Of a stretch of DNA of 64,000 bases, positions 34,265-43,506 are shown in pieces (position 1 is the stretch's first letter; each line of letters starts with the position of its first letter). Below the pieces are notes generated by a model. The model was not told where the DNA came from. It saw only the letters and a list, made by a program, of their open reading frames with translations, and did no database searches. The stretch is from positions 124,001 to 188,000 of the forward strand of contig NZ_CP089746.1 in the NCBI RefSeq assembly GCF_029541745.1, written 5' to 3'. This DNA comes from Streptomyces sp. LX-29. GTDB taxonomy: Bacteria > Actinomycetota > Actinomycetes > Streptomycetales > Streptomycetaceae. The position numbers were made by a program, and so were the translations under genes.

Positions 34265-35200
34265 TCAGCGGGGAATCACCCAGCTCGGGGCCCAGGTCCC
34301 GGCGGCGTCGCGGTCGGCCGCCGTGGCGGCGAGGTGGGCGCGGAGGGTGGCCAGCGCCGGGTGGGGGTTGTCGCGGTGCCAGAGGAGTGAGTGCGGGTAG
34401 ACGGGCGTCGGGTCGGTCACCGGGATGCGGCGCAGGCCGTGGTCGGCGGGCCAGACGAGGCGGGTGTGTTCGCCCATGAAGGTCGCCAGGGCCGGGGTGT
34501 CGGCGATGGTGTCGAGGAGCGCGTCGGAGCCGAAGTTGGGGCCGGTCGCCTCGATGGTGAGGCCGAACTCGGCGACGAGGTCGTCGTAGTAGGCGGCCCA
34601 CTCGGTCCCGGGGACGATGCCGGGCATCCAGATCCGGTGCCCGGCGAGCTGGGCGACGGTCACCGACCGGGCGTCCGCCAGCGCGTGGGCGGGGCCGATG
34701 AGGAGCTGGAGCGGTTCGTCGAGCACCCGGATGGACTCGATGTCTTCGGGAAGGGGCCGACCGGGTGCGGCGACGGCGCGGAAGGAGGCGTCGATCTCAC
34801 CGGCCCGGATGGCGGTGACGGCCGTTTCGATGTCGGACAGCATGACCACGTCGAGGTCGATCTCGGGGTGCGCGCGGTGGAAGCCGCGCATCAGGCCCGA
34901 CGGCGCGACGCGCGAGGCGATCACGTCGACGCGCAGCGGGCGGTGGCCGGGGCGCACGGACGCGACCGCGCGCTCGGCGACGCGCAACAGCTCCCGGGCG
35001 TGGGGCAGGAACGCCTGCCCGTCGATGGTGAGCTCGGCGCCGCGCGGCGTGCGGGTGAACAGCCGCACGCCGAGGTGGCGTTCCAGGGCGGCGATGCGCT
35101 TGGAGACGGCCTGCTGGGTCACCGCCAGCTCGGCGGCGGCCTCCTGGAACTGCCCCGCGTCGGCGGCGACGACGAAGGTCCGGACGGCGTCGAAGTCCAT
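34265..35200 (-). CDS. LysR-family transcriptional regulator
   Basis: A 311-aa LTTR. HTH at residues 1-60: M-D-F-D-A-V-R-T-F-V-V-A-A-D-A-G-Q-F-Q-E-A-A, then Q-Q-A-V-S-K-R-I-A-A-L-E and R-L-F-T-R-T. The rest is a two-lobe periplasmic-binding-like effector domain. Divergent from an MFS exporter 134 bp away; a palindrome lies near its own start, as expected for LTTR autoregulation. Confidence 0.9.
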   Translation of the reverse strand: MDFDAVRTFVVAADAGQFQEAAAELAVTQQAVSKRIAALERHLGVRLFTRTPRGAELTIDGQAFLPHARELLRVAERAVASVRPGHRPLRVDVIASRVAPSGLMRGFHRAHPEIDLDVVMLSDIETAVTAIRAGEIDASFRAVAAPGRPLPEDIESIRVLDEPLQLLIGPAHALADARSVTVAQLAGHRIWMPGIVPGTEWAAYYDDLVAEFGLTIEATGPNFGSDALLDTIADTPALATFMGEHTRLVWPADHGLRRIPVTDPTPVYPHSLLWHRDNPHPALATLRAHLAATAADRDAAGTWAPSWVIPR

Positions 35201-35216
35201 AGCGACACCCTAGGGA

Positions 35217-35233
35217 CACAACCGTTGGTTGTG
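35217..35233. promoter_or_regulatory. LysR operator, 17-bp palindrome
   Basis: A perfect palindrome, CACAACC-GTT-GGTTGTG, 17 bp upstream of the LysR ATG. A further CGGTTGT occurs at about 35248. It fits an LTTR repression site controlling the divergent pair. Confidence 0.65.
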
Positions 35234-35334
35234 GCCGGGTGGTCCTGCGGTTGTTTGATCCCCGGGCGTGGTGCTCGCTTTGATGCCTCCGATCGCGGAT
35301 CGGTGGTGCGGGTGAGTGGCGAGAGGCGTCGGGC

Positions 35335-36579
35335 GTGAGGAACGGGCACCGGTTGGGGCGGCCATTCGGGTGGCTCTGGGCCGCGTACGGCACCAGCGCG
35401 CTCGGCACGTGGCTCGCCTTCGGGGCGTTCCCGCTGATCGCCATCCAGGTGCTGCACGCCGGACCGGCCGAGGTCGCCGCGCTCTCCTCCGTGGGGTCCG
35501 CGGTGGGCGCGGCCGTGGCGGTGCCGCTCGGCCCCTGGGTGGAGTTCCGCCGCAAGAGGTCCGTGCTGATCGGGATGGACCTGGTGCGGTGCGCGGCGCT
35601 GCTGACGATCCCCGCCGCGTACGCGCTCGGCGTGCTCACCTTCCTTCAGCTCCTGCTGGTCTCGGTCGTCGTCGCGGCGGCCGACATCACCTTCCGCGCC
35701 GCGTCCGGCGCGTACCTGAAGACTCTGCTGCCGGCCGAGGACCTGCTCGTCGCCAACGCCCGGTTCGAGTCCACGGCCTGGACGACCACGATCGTCGGAC
35801 CGCCGCTGGGCGGCGCCGCGATCGGGTTCCTCGGCCCGGTGGCGACGGTGATGGCCGACGCGGTCAGCTACCTGCTCTCGGCCCTGGGCATCCGCGCGAC
35901 GGGCGGGCACGAGCCGCGGCCCGAGCGCCGGGAGGCCGCGCGCATGCGGGCTGGGGACCTGCTCGACGGGTGGCGGTACATCCTCGCCGACGCGACGCTG
36001 CGTCCGCTGTTCTTCAACACCGCCTTGTTCAACGGCCTGGTCATGGCCACCCAGCCGCTGCTGGCCGTCCTGATGCTCGGCCAACTCGGGTTCGCGCCGT
36101 GGCAGTACGCCCTCGCCTTCGCCGCGCCCTCGATCGGCGGGCTGCTCGGTTCGCGGCTGGCCCGACCGCTCGTCACCCGGTTCGGGCAGCACCAGGTCCT
36201 GGTCGTGGCCGGGGCGCTGCGCGCGCTCTGGCCCATCGGCCTGGCCTTCCCGGGGCCGGGCACCGGAGGTCTGCTGCTGGTGATGGGCGTCGAGCTCGGG
36301 CTCATCCTCTGCTGCGGGATCTTCAACCCCGTCCACGCCACCTACCGCCTCGAACGCACCGCGACCACCCGGGTCGCCCGCGCGCTGACCGCATGGGCCG
36401 TGACGACCAAGGCCACGACCGCGCTGCTGACGGCGCTCTGGGGCGTGCTGGGCGGCCTTCTCGGCCCGCGTACGGCCATCGGCCTGGCCGGCGTGCTCCT
36501 GCTGGCGACCCCGCTGCTGCTCCCGCGCCGCGCGGCAGCGCCCCTCTCCGAGCCGGAGCCGGCACCGAGCCGCACCTGA
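35335..36579 (+). CDS. MFS transporter, DHA3-type
   Basis: A 414-aa exporter, GTG start (V-R-N-G-H read as Met). Features: W-A-A-Y-G-T-S-A-L-G-T-W-L-A-F helix 1, P-W-V-E-F-R-R-K-R-S (motif A form W-V-x-F-R-x-K-R), L-V-A-N-A-R-F-E-S-T between helices 4 and 5, and G-L-L-G-S-R-L-A-R. This set fits DHA3 (macrolide/EntS-like) transporters. The tail is short and Pro/Glu-rich. The neighbouring LysR probably controls it. Substrate unknown. Confidence 0.83.
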   Translation: MRNGHRLGRPFGWLWAAYGTSALGTWLAFGAFPLIAIQVLHAGPAEVAALSSVGSAVGAAVAVPLGPWVEFRRKRSVLIGMDLVRCAALLTIPAAYALGVLTFLQLLLVSVVVAAADITFRAASGAYLKTLLPAEDLLVANARFESTAWTTTIVGPPLGGAAIGFLGPVATVMADAVSYLLSALGIRATGGHEPRPERREAARMRAGDLLDGWRYILADATLRPLFFNTALFNGLVMATQPLLAVLMLGQLGFAPWQYALAFAAPSIGGLLGSRLARPLVTRFGQHQVLVVAGALRALWPIGLAFPGPGTGGLLLVMGVELGLILCCGIFNPVHATYRLERTATTRVARALTAWAVTTKATTALLTALWGVLGGLLGPRTAIGLAGVLLLATPLLLPRRAAAPLSEPEPAPSRT

Positions 36580-36752
36580 CGGGGCGCCGCCACGGCCGAC
36601 ACGGCCTTGCCGGCGGCTCCGGTGATGAGCTCCGGCTGTCCGTGTGCGCGCGTTCACCTCACCCGGTATCGTCCTAATACCGCACATTCCGCCCCGTACC
36701 GCTGTGGCGTTGTCGACCGGGTAGCCGTGGATTGGCAGAGGAGCGGGATCAC

Positions 36753-38411
36753 ATGGCAGAGCGCAGCATCAGTCCAAGCGGCCCGTCATCCGCCCCGGAG
36801 AGGGGCACAGCCCTGCGGACGAGCGCGGCACGCCGGTGCGTCCTACGGCGCTCCGGTCGCGTGCCCGGGGCGGCTGCCGCGGCCGCCGTGCTCCTGGCGG
36901 CGTTCGGCCTGACTCCGACGTTCGGACTGACATCGAGCAGTGCCGCATCACCACACAGCCACACCGCCGGGCACGGCCCGACCGCCCCGTCGCGGTTCGT
37001 GCCCGGTCCCTGCCCGAAGACGCCGGAGCCGATCGCCGCGCTGAACACCGCACGGTGCGGCTTCCTGGAAGTCCCGGAGAACCGCGCGCACCCTGGCAGT
37101 CGGACGATCCGGCTGGCCGTGGCGGTCATTCCCGCCGTGTCGGCGAAGCCCGCCGAGGACCCGGTGGTCTTCATGGCGGGCGGCCCCGGCGGCGACACGT
37201 TCGATGACATTCCCTTCCTGGTCGACTCCGGCCTGAACCGGGATCGCGCACTGATCATCATGGCCCAGCGCGGCAACCTCTACTCGCAGCCGAACCTCGC
37301 CTGTCCGGAGATGGACCGGTTCTACGCCGAGTCCGTGGGGCTCGGCTACGCCTCGCCGCAGGCGGAACGGCTCCTGCTGGACTCGGTGAAGCAGTGCCGG
37401 AACCGTCTGGCGGCCGACGGGATCGACCTGAGCGCCTACAACACCACGGAGAACGCCGCGGACTTCGCCGGCCTGCGCACGGCACTGGGCATCCCCCGGT
37501 GGAACGTCTACGGGTACTCCTACGGCAGCGACCTGGCCCTCACCTACCTGCGCGAGCATCCTCGGGGGATTCGCGCGGTGGCGATCGACTCGGTCACACC
37601 TCCGCAGGTCGCAACCCTGCCGTGGACCTGGAGCAGTGCCCGGGAGGGGATCGAGAACCTCCTTGAGGCGTGCGCGGCCGAGCCCCGCTGCAAGAGCCGC
37701 TATCCGGACCTCCGTCGCACCCTCACCGAGCAGGTGCGCAGGCTGGAAGCACAGCCCCTGACGCTGAACGCCCGGCCGCCACGCGGAGGAGACCCGGTGA
37801 AGGTCGTCCTCGACGGGGGCGCACTGCTGAACCTGCTGGTCGCCAACGCCATCCCGCCCCCCGACGTCCCCGCGGCGATCGAGGAGCTCGCCCACGGGCG
37901 TCCGGAGCGCTTCGCGCAGGCCCGCGCGGCCGGCTCGGTCCAGGTCGTCGGCGAGAACGCCCACGGCTTGACGGAGTCGGTGGCGTGCAGCGAGTGGGTG
38001 CCGGGCTCCACGCCGTCCGACGTGCTGAAGGCGGGGCGCCGGGCCTTCCCCGGGTGGCCGGACACGGTCCTGGCCCAGGCACCGCAGCTTCCGTTCCAGC
38101 ACCAGGCGTGCCGCGTCTGGGACGTTCCGGACCGCACATCCCTCCAGCGGGTGGCCACCGTCAGCGCGGTGCCGACGCTCCTCGTCTCCGGGACATTCGA
38201 CACGAAGACCGGAGCGAGCTGGGCGCGGGTCGCGGCCCGTACGCTGTCCCGCTCGACCTCCGTACAGGTCCCCGGCATCGGACACTGGGTGGTCCCGCAA
38301 TCGCCTTGCGCGCAGCGCGTGCTGGCCTCGTTCCTCGCTCGCCCGACCGCGCCCGACACCGGTTGCGTGGCCGGTCTCACGCCGAAACCGTTCACGATCA
38401 TTCCGAAGTGA
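36753..38411 (+). CDS. Secreted S33-type tripeptidyl aminopeptidase-like hydrolase A
   Basis: A 552-aa alpha/beta hydrolase starting at 36753 (M-A-E-R-S-I) with GGAG upstream. A signal peptide or anchor follows a basic region (A-A-A-A-A-V-L-L-A-A-F). Nucleophile Ser256 in G-Y-S-Y-G-S, oxyanion region M-A-G-G-P-G-G, acid in T-F-D-T-K-T-G, His in G-I-G-H-W-V. The N-terminal C-P-K-T-P-E-P-I cysteine may pair with the next C in A-R-C-G. It acts extracellularly to remove N-terminal di- or tripeptides or on esters. First of a tandem pair; 11 bp to the second. Confidence 0.86.
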   Translation: MAERSISPSGPSSAPERGTALRTSAARRCVLRRSGRVPGAAAAAAVLLAAFGLTPTFGLTSSSAASPHSHTAGHGPTAPSRFVPGPCPKTPEPIAALNTARCGFLEVPENRAHPGSRTIRLAVAVIPAVSAKPAEDPVVFMAGGPGGDTFDDIPFLVDSGLNRDRALIIMAQRGNLYSQPNLACPEMDRFYAESVGLGYASPQAERLLLDSVKQCRNRLAADGIDLSAYNTTENAADFAGLRTALGIPRWNVYGYSYGSDLALTYLREHPRGIRAVAIDSVTPPQVATLPWTWSSAREGIENLLEACAAEPRCKSRYPDLRRTLTEQVRRLEAQPLTLNARPPRGGDPVKVVLDGGALLNLLVANAIPPPDVPAAIEELAHGRPERFAQARAAGSVQVVGENAHGLTESVACSEWVPGSTPSDVLKAGRRAFPGWPDTVLAQAPQLPFQHQACRVWDVPDRTSLQRVATVSAVPTLLVSGTFDTKTGASWARVAARTLSRSTSVQVPGIGHWVVPQSPCAQRVLASFLARPTAPDTGCVAGLTPKPFTIIPK

Positions 38412-38422
38412 CCGGAGGTCAG

Positions 38423-40024
38423 ATGGCACTCCACCACCCGCCCCGTCGTCGCGGCACCGGTTGGCTCCACGCCACGCCAGCCGCGGTGGCGACCGGAATC
38501 CTCGTCACCGGTCTGCTCGCGACGCCCGCACGCGCAGAACACGGCACCAGCACCTTCTCCGGAGCGGGAATCGGCACCGTCGCGCGGACGGTGGGCGATG
38601 CCCGCTTCGAGCCGGGCCCTTGCCCGAAGACGCCGGAGCCGATCCCCGCCCTCCAAGAAGCCCGCTGCGGCACGCTCACCGTGCCCGAGAACCGTGCCGA
38701 GCCCGAGGGTCGAACGATCACCCTCGGTGTCGCGATCGTGCCGGCGGCGGCCGCCACACCGAAACCCGACCCGATCGTGTGGTTCGCCGGTGGACCGGGC
38801 GACGACGCGGTCGGGGAGGCGCAGATGGCGATCGACGGCGGCCTGAACCGCGACCGGGACGTGATCTTCATGTCCCAGCGGGGGACGTACTCGGCCGACC
38901 CGGCGCTCACCTGCCGCAACATCGACGAGTTCAACGCACGCGTGGTCGGCCTCGTCTTCGGCGCACCGTCCACCGAGCGCCTGCACGTCGAGGCGACGCG
39001 CACCTGCCGCGAGCAGTTGGCGGACCGCGGTGTCGACCTCGGCGCCTACAACGACACCGAGAGCGCCGCCGACTACGCGGACCTGCGCGGAGCGCTGGGC
39101 GTCGACCAGTGGAACGTGTTCGGCATCTCCTACGGCACCCACCTGGCGCTCATCTACATGCGCCAACACCCCCAGGGCATCCGGTCCGTCGGCATCGACG
39201 GCATCCTGCCGCCGTCCACGGCGGGGTCGGCACTGGCCTGGAGCAGCGCCCGGCAGGGCTTCGACGGTCTCTTCCAGGCATGCGCGGAGCAGCCCGCGTG
39301 CGACCGCCGCTATCCGAACCTGTCCGCCACCTTCGACCGCCTCGTCCGTGAACTGGAAGCCCACCCCGTCACCACCACCGTCACGGTCCCCGGGCACCCG
39401 GAGCCGGTGAAGGTCGTCCTGGACGGCGGAGCCCTGGTGAACTGGATGACCTCCGCCACCCATGTGGCGCCGGGCGTGCCCCGTTCTCTCGACGAACTGG
39501 CCCACGGCAACCCGCAGCGGATCGCCGAGCAGTGGGCGGGCGGCAGGCTCAGCCCCCAGGCCTTCGGCAGGGTCGGCCACGGGCTCGCCTACGGCGTCTT
39601 CTGCAGTGAGTGGGTGCCGTACGAGAGCCAGGCCGAGGTGATCCGGGCCGGGCAGGAGGCGTTCCCGTCGTTCCCCCGCTCGGTACAGGCCCAGGCTCCG
39701 CAGCTCACCTTCCTCCGTCCGGACTGCGCCGTCTGGAACATCCCCGCGGCGCCGCCCTCAATCCGCGACGTCACACGGAGCGACATCCCCACCCTCGCCC
39801 TGTCGGGCGGCTTCGACTCCCAGACCGGGGCGGACAACGGCCCGTACGTCGCCCGTACGCTGAGCCACGCCACGGTCGTCACGGTCCCCTACGAGCCCCA
39901 TGTGGTGTTCGCCACCTCACGGTGCGCCCAAGAGATCACCGCTTCCTTCTTCGACACTCCGACCGCCCCGAACACCGGATGCGTCACCGGCCTCAAGCCG
40001 CCCCAGTTCGAGATCGGGCCGTGA
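38423..40024 (+). CDS. Secreted S33-type tripeptidyl aminopeptidase-like hydrolase B
   Basis: A 533-aa paralogue of the preceding gene. ATG 38423 follows CGGAGG and lies 11 bp after the previous stop, so the two form an operon. Signal peptide ends at A-R-A (residue 38). Nucleophile Ser236 in G-I-S-Y-G-T; oxyanion F-A-G-G-P-G-D; acid G-F-D-S-Q-T-G; the last triad His is in Y-E-P-H-V-V, shorter than hydrolase A. Shared G-P-C-P-K-T-P-E-P-I and A-x-R-C-G segments show common origin. The two may differ in substrate. Confidence 0.86.
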   Translation: MALHHPPRRRGTGWLHATPAAVATGILVTGLLATPARAEHGTSTFSGAGIGTVARTVGDARFEPGPCPKTPEPIPALQEARCGTLTVPENRAEPEGRTITLGVAIVPAAAATPKPDPIVWFAGGPGDDAVGEAQMAIDGGLNRDRDVIFMSQRGTYSADPALTCRNIDEFNARVVGLVFGAPSTERLHVEATRTCREQLADRGVDLGAYNDTESAADYADLRGALGVDQWNVFGISYGTHLALIYMRQHPQGIRSVGIDGILPPSTAGSALAWSSARQGFDGLFQACAEQPACDRRYPNLSATFDRLVRELEAHPVTTTVTVPGHPEPVKVVLDGGALVNWMTSATHVAPGVPRSLDELAHGNPQRIAEQWAGGRLSPQAFGRVGHGLAYGVFCSEWVPYESQAEVIRAGQEAFPSFPRSVQAQAPQLTFLRPDCAVWNIPAAPPSIRDVTRSDIPTLALSGGFDSQTGADNGPYVARTLSHATVVTVPYEPHVVFATSRCAQEITASFFDTPTAPNTGCVTGLKPPQFEIGP

Positions 40025-40124
40025 GCGCAGGGTTCACAGCAGTCGTTAGCAGCCCCAGCGCGCCTCCTGAACGGCGAGGGCGCGGCCGAAGGGGCGCGCT
40101 CTCACCTCGGTCCGCGCGGGGTCT

Positions 40125-40808
40125 TCAGCGGGGAGCCAGATCCTTGGTGACGACCCGAAGCAGGTCGGTCTCCGAGATCTTGGCCTCTTCCGACGTGAAC
40201 ACCAGGGTCGAGTGCTTGGGGTCGGCGGGTTTGTCCAGGGTGATGACCACGAACGGTTCGTAGAAGGAGCGATATTCGTTGGTCGCTCTCCAGAACTTCT
40301 GCTTGAACACCCGCGCCGGGCCAAGCGGGGTGCTCACCGTGCGAGCGGTCTTGTTCACCGCGGGTGGGATATCGGCGGCGGTCCGGTAGCGGGGGTGCAT
40401 GCCGTTGTGCGGATTCTCGTTCCTCTCCTTCTCGACCTTGCAGGAGGTCGGAACCGAGTACCAGGAGTAGTAGACGTTCCAGTGTTCGTCGACGGCCCGC
40501 TGAGGCGGGACCCGGCATTCGGCCGGGGTGCCGGGGGCGGTCACCAGGGTGTGGCCCTTCTCGACGGCCACCCCGTCCGGCAGGGTGAGCCGAAGGCGTG
40601 GCACGCCGTCACCGCCGATGGAGTGCGGGGTGCCCGGGTCGGCCTCGCGGTCCCAGTCCGCTCCGAAGGACACGGGTGCCTCAGGCGCCTCGTCGTCGCC
40701 GTCCCCGGCACATCCGGAGAGGGCGGCCGTCATCCCGAGCGCCGCGACGCAGGCCAACCACCCCCGGCCACCCTTTCGTCGACGCCTCGTCTTCTCGCCC
40801 AACCGCAT
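40125..40808 (-). CDS. Hypothetical lipoprotein
   Basis: A 227-aa exported protein. Start at 40808 (M-R-L-G-E-K-T-R-R-R-R) follows GGGGGCGG; the ATG at 40853 extends upstream without a site. Lipobox A-L-S-G-C (Cys33). The mature domain contains H-W-N-V-Y-Y-S-W-Y-S-V-P-T-S-C and two cysteines likely disulfide-bonded. No known catalytic motif. Cell-surface, function unknown. Confidence 0.7.
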   Translation of the reverse strand: MRLGEKTRRRRKGGRGWLACVAALGMTAALSGCAGDGDDEAPEAPVSFGADWDREADPGTPHSIGGDGVPRLRLTLPDGVAVEKGHTLVTAPGTPAECRVPPQRAVDEHWNVYYSWYSVPTSCKVEKERNENPHNGMHPRYRTAADIPPAVNKTARTVSTPLGPARVFKQKFWRATNEYRSFYEPFVVITLDKPADPKHSTLVFTSEEAKISETDLLRVVTKDLAPR

Positions 40809-40941
40809 CCGTCCGCCCCCGTCCACCCGGCTCCTGATCGCCGGTTCAGTCACGTTTCGCCAGGGAGGGACGCGAGACGGCGAAGCCCGGTTCCGGAGAC
40901 AGCTCGGCGGTAGCGTGGACGACCGCCTGCGCGGACCGAAA

Positions 40942-41607
40942 TCAGCAGCCGAACGTGCGGCAGGTGGTGAGGAACTTACTCCCCGCCTTGCCGCTCTCCT
41001 TGCATCGCATTCCCAGCCATGAGCCGTCGGGGAACCGGATCCGGAAGTAGGGGTGGGTCTCGTCGACGGTGGCGACTTCGCAACCAGCCTGTCCGCCAGG
41101 GAAGTCCGCCACGATCTGCAGTTTCCGGGCTCGGCCCTTGAACCAGAACCACGAGGGCGCGGCCAGCAGACTGAGCCTGCGGCTGGAGGGGTGCAGGGCG
41201 AGCAGCCGTTCGGGGTCGGGCGCCTGGTGGTACCAGTTCAACAGCAACTGACCCGCGGTGCCGTTCCAGTCGCCGTCGAAGGTACGGTCCAGGCCCAGCT
41301 CCGCAATCGTGGCCTCGCGCCGCTTCCTCGCCTGCGCCCGCCACTTGTCCTCCCGCCACGCCTTCCGGGAGGCAGGGATGCCGTCGAGGATGGCGAGCAG
41401 CAGCAGAGGCGCGAGGAGCACTGCACCGCAGGCGAAGAGGACCTTCGGCACCGGCCGAAAGCGGCGCCGCAGCCGGCGCCGCTCCCGGCCCGCGAGGATC
41501 TCCTCCGGCGGCCGAGGTATCTCGCCCCATAACTCGCACCAGCCGATCGCGTTCGATCCGAAACCCACCAGCGCTTGCGCTTGTCCCCGGACACGTTGGG
41601 TCGCCAT
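40942..41607 (-). CDS. Hypothetical membrane-anchored protein
   Basis: A 221-aa protein with one strong membrane segment (K-V-L-F-A-C-G-A-V-L-L-A-P-L-L-L-L-A, residues about 55-75). The N-terminal side is Arg-rich (R-E-R-R-R-L-R-R-R-F), and the C-terminal domain has a R-I-R-F-P-D-G-S-W-L-G-M segment and paired cysteines. The W-F-W-F-K-G-R region looks membrane-facing. Family not recognised. Confidence 0.6.
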   Translation of the reverse strand: MATQRVRGQAQALVGFGSNAIGWCELWGEIPRPPEEILAGRERRRLRRRFRPVPKVLFACGAVLLAPLLLLAILDGIPASRKAWREDKWRAQARKRREATIAELGLDRTFDGDWNGTAGQLLLNWYHQAPDPERLLALHPSSRRLSLLAAPSWFWFKGRARKLQIVADFPGGQAGCEVATVDETHPYFRIRFPDGSWLGMRCKESGKAGSKFLTTCRTFGC

Positions 41608-41743
41608 CGGCTCATGTTAGGGCTGCGGCGGGTCGCCAGTGACGGCGGACCCCGAGGACTACGGGATGCTGTTCGCGATGGCATCGACCATATGCACCTG
41701 CTCCCCGTGCGTTACGCCGCCGCGTGGCCTGCTCCCCCGTGCG

Positions 41744-42541
41744 TCACGCCGCCGGGTAGAGCACCTGGATGCCGTCGATGTCGTCCTGTGACAGCGTTCG
41801 ACGGGGGCCTCCGTAGAAGGGCGCCATCACCGCCGCATTCACCTCGGAGTGGTCCAGGCCGAGGAGGTGGCCGATCTCGTGGAGCGCGACGGTCTCGGTG
41901 TCGATGGTCTGCCCGCTGCCCGTCAGGCTCCACTTCTCGGCCTCGTCGAAGTGCAGCGCTCCGGCGTTGGGCCCGCCGCACGGTGGAGGGAAGAAGGCAT
42001 GGGCGAGAGTGTTGCCGACGCCGTCGAACGCGGATCCGTCGCCGTGGGAGCTGCTGGCCCATCCGACGGTGAAGTCCGCGTCGGAGGAGTCGCTCTCCTC
42101 GAAGGTCATTCCGGAGAGAACCGCTGCCCAGGTGTCGAAGGCCCTGCCGACCGCGCCGCGTTCGTCCTCGGCGGCGATGTCCTGGGTGCCGTTGAGGAAC
42201 CGGTAGCGCATGCTGTCCTGTTCGTACTTGCAACCTCGCAGCACGAAATCGGCACTGGCGCCGCCCCGCATCTGGTCGACGCTCCGGGTGTCGGGCACTC
42301 CGCAGCGGGGCCTCTCCATCGCCTCGATGGTTGTCCGGTCCACCTCGCCGGTCTCCTCGATGCCGGCGAACCGCTGGAAGGTGGCCACCGCTTCGCTTGT
42401 CGTGGTGTCGAGCCGGCCCCGCTCCTCTGTGCCGCGGAGGTAGCCGTACCTCGAGAGATACTGCTGGACCTTGACGAGCTCGGGGTTCTCGTCGCCCACA
42501 GCGGCGCGCTCGAGCTCGATCCTGAACCGTTGCTCGGCCAT
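41744..42541 (-). CDS. Matrixin-type metalloprotease with PG-binding domain and cysteine switch
   Basis: A 265-aa zinc protease built like a minimal matrix metalloprotease. Residues 16-75: PG_binding_1-type helical domain (V-K-V-Q-Q-Y-L-S-R-Y-G-Y-L). Residues 78-84: P-R-C-G-V-P-D, the cysteine switch that masks the zinc in MMP zymogens. Residues 85-265: catalytic domain with H-G-D-G-S-A-F-D-G structural metal site, A-L-H-F-D-E, zinc motif H221-E-I-G-H-L-L-G-L-D-H231 and Met-turn V-M-A-P-F-Y. No signal peptide is visible from the ATG at 42541, which is odd for this family. Confidence 0.87.
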   Translation of the reverse strand: MAEQRFRIELERAAVGDENPELVKVQQYLSRYGYLRGTEERGRLDTTTSEAVATFQRFAGIEETGEVDRTTIEAMERPRCGVPDTRSVDQMRGGASADFVLRGCKYEQDSMRYRFLNGTQDIAAEDERGAVGRAFDTWAAVLSGMTFEESDSSDADFTVGWASSSHGDGSAFDGVGNTLAHAFFPPPCGGPNAGALHFDEAEKWSLTGSGQTIDTETVALHEIGHLLGLDHSEVNAAVMAPFYGGPRRTLSQDDIDGIQVLYPAA

Positions 42542-42745
42542 TCCCGTCTCCCGTTCTCAGAATCTGCGCACGATGCCCTCAGCCCCGCTTTCCATCGTGC
42601 GCAGGTGGCCGGACATCCGCACCTCGGGCCGACCCTCCCTACAGGGTGCCGACCGCGGTCCTCTGCGGGGGCGGCCGCCCCGGAGCGCCGCGGCGGGTGG
42701 CAGAGTAGAAGTGATCACCGTCGCGCCACGGAAGGGACCGCCGGT

Positions 42746-43411
42746 ATGGCCGTCATCCACCGCACCACCCTCACGCCGACGAAGCTGGAGCTGCTGACCA
42801 CCTGGCTGCCCTCCCGCGCGTGGTACCGCGGCGACGGCGCTCCGGAGCTGGCCAGGGTCGGCGGCTTCCGGCTGGACGATCCACAGGGCGAGGTCGGCAT
42901 CGAGTTCCTGGTGGCCACCGACACCTCCGGCGGCCACCCGGTCCACTACCAGGTGCCCCTGACCTACCGCGGCGCCCCGCTCGACGGGGCGGAGCACGCC
43001 CTGATCGGCACCATGGAGCACGGGGTGCTGGGGCCGCGCTGGGCCTACGACGGGGCCCACGACCCGGTGCTGGTCGCCGAGTTGCTGGCCCTGATGGAGG
43101 GCCGGGTCGAGGCCCAGGCGCAGAGCGCCAGCGACACCGTCGACCGACAGGTCACCCGCTCCTACACCGGCACGGTCCCGCTCGGCGACGGCATGGCCAC
43201 CAGCGCCGCGGACGACCGGGAGGGCACCGAGCTACGTGCGCCGCGGGGTGTGACACTCCGACTGCAGCGCGTCCTCCAGCCCGCCCCGGACGGCCGGGAC
43301 CACCTCCCGGAGGGTGCGACCGGCCAGGTCACCGGCCACTGGGCCCTGCCGGACGACACCCGGGTCCGTGGACTGTTCGCGGCCCTCCACACCGCCACGG
43401 CCGCCTCGTAG
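42746..43411 (+). CDS. Maltokinase N-terminal cap-like protein
   Basis: A 221-aa protein of the actinobacterial CG0192/maltokinase-cap group. M-A-V-I-H-R-T-T-L-T-P-T-K start, L-L-T-T-W-L-P-S-R-A-W-Y, a central H-Y-Q-V-P-L-T-Y-R-G-A-P-L strand region and G-P-R-W-A-Y-D-G-A-H-D-P-V-L are the family pattern. The kinase domain of real maltokinases is absent. These are thought to relate to sugar/trehalose metabolism, but the activity is unproved. No glucan genes lie nearby. Confidence 0.77.
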   Translation: MAVIHRTTLTPTKLELLTTWLPSRAWYRGDGAPELARVGGFRLDDPQGEVGIEFLVATDTSGGHPVHYQVPLTYRGAPLDGAEHALIGTMEHGVLGPRWAYDGAHDPVLVAELLALMEGRVEAQAQSASDTVDRQVTRSYTGTVPLGDGMATSAADDREGTELRAPRGVTLRLQRVLQPAPDGRDHLPEGATGQVTGHWALPDDTRVRGLFAALHTATAAS

Positions 43412-43506
43412 GGCTTTACGCGGCCACGCGTGGACGCCGGGCCGGCGAAGGAGACGACGCCGCCGGCTGCCGGTCACCGGTGCGGTGCCCTTGGCAGTCG
43501 AGGCGG

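Noticed and set aside
37670..40024. One 784-aa open frame covering the second S33 gene and half of the first
   Set aside because: The real second gene starts at 38423 with a GGAGG and signal peptide; the upstream part is antisense-like frame noise over the first gene.
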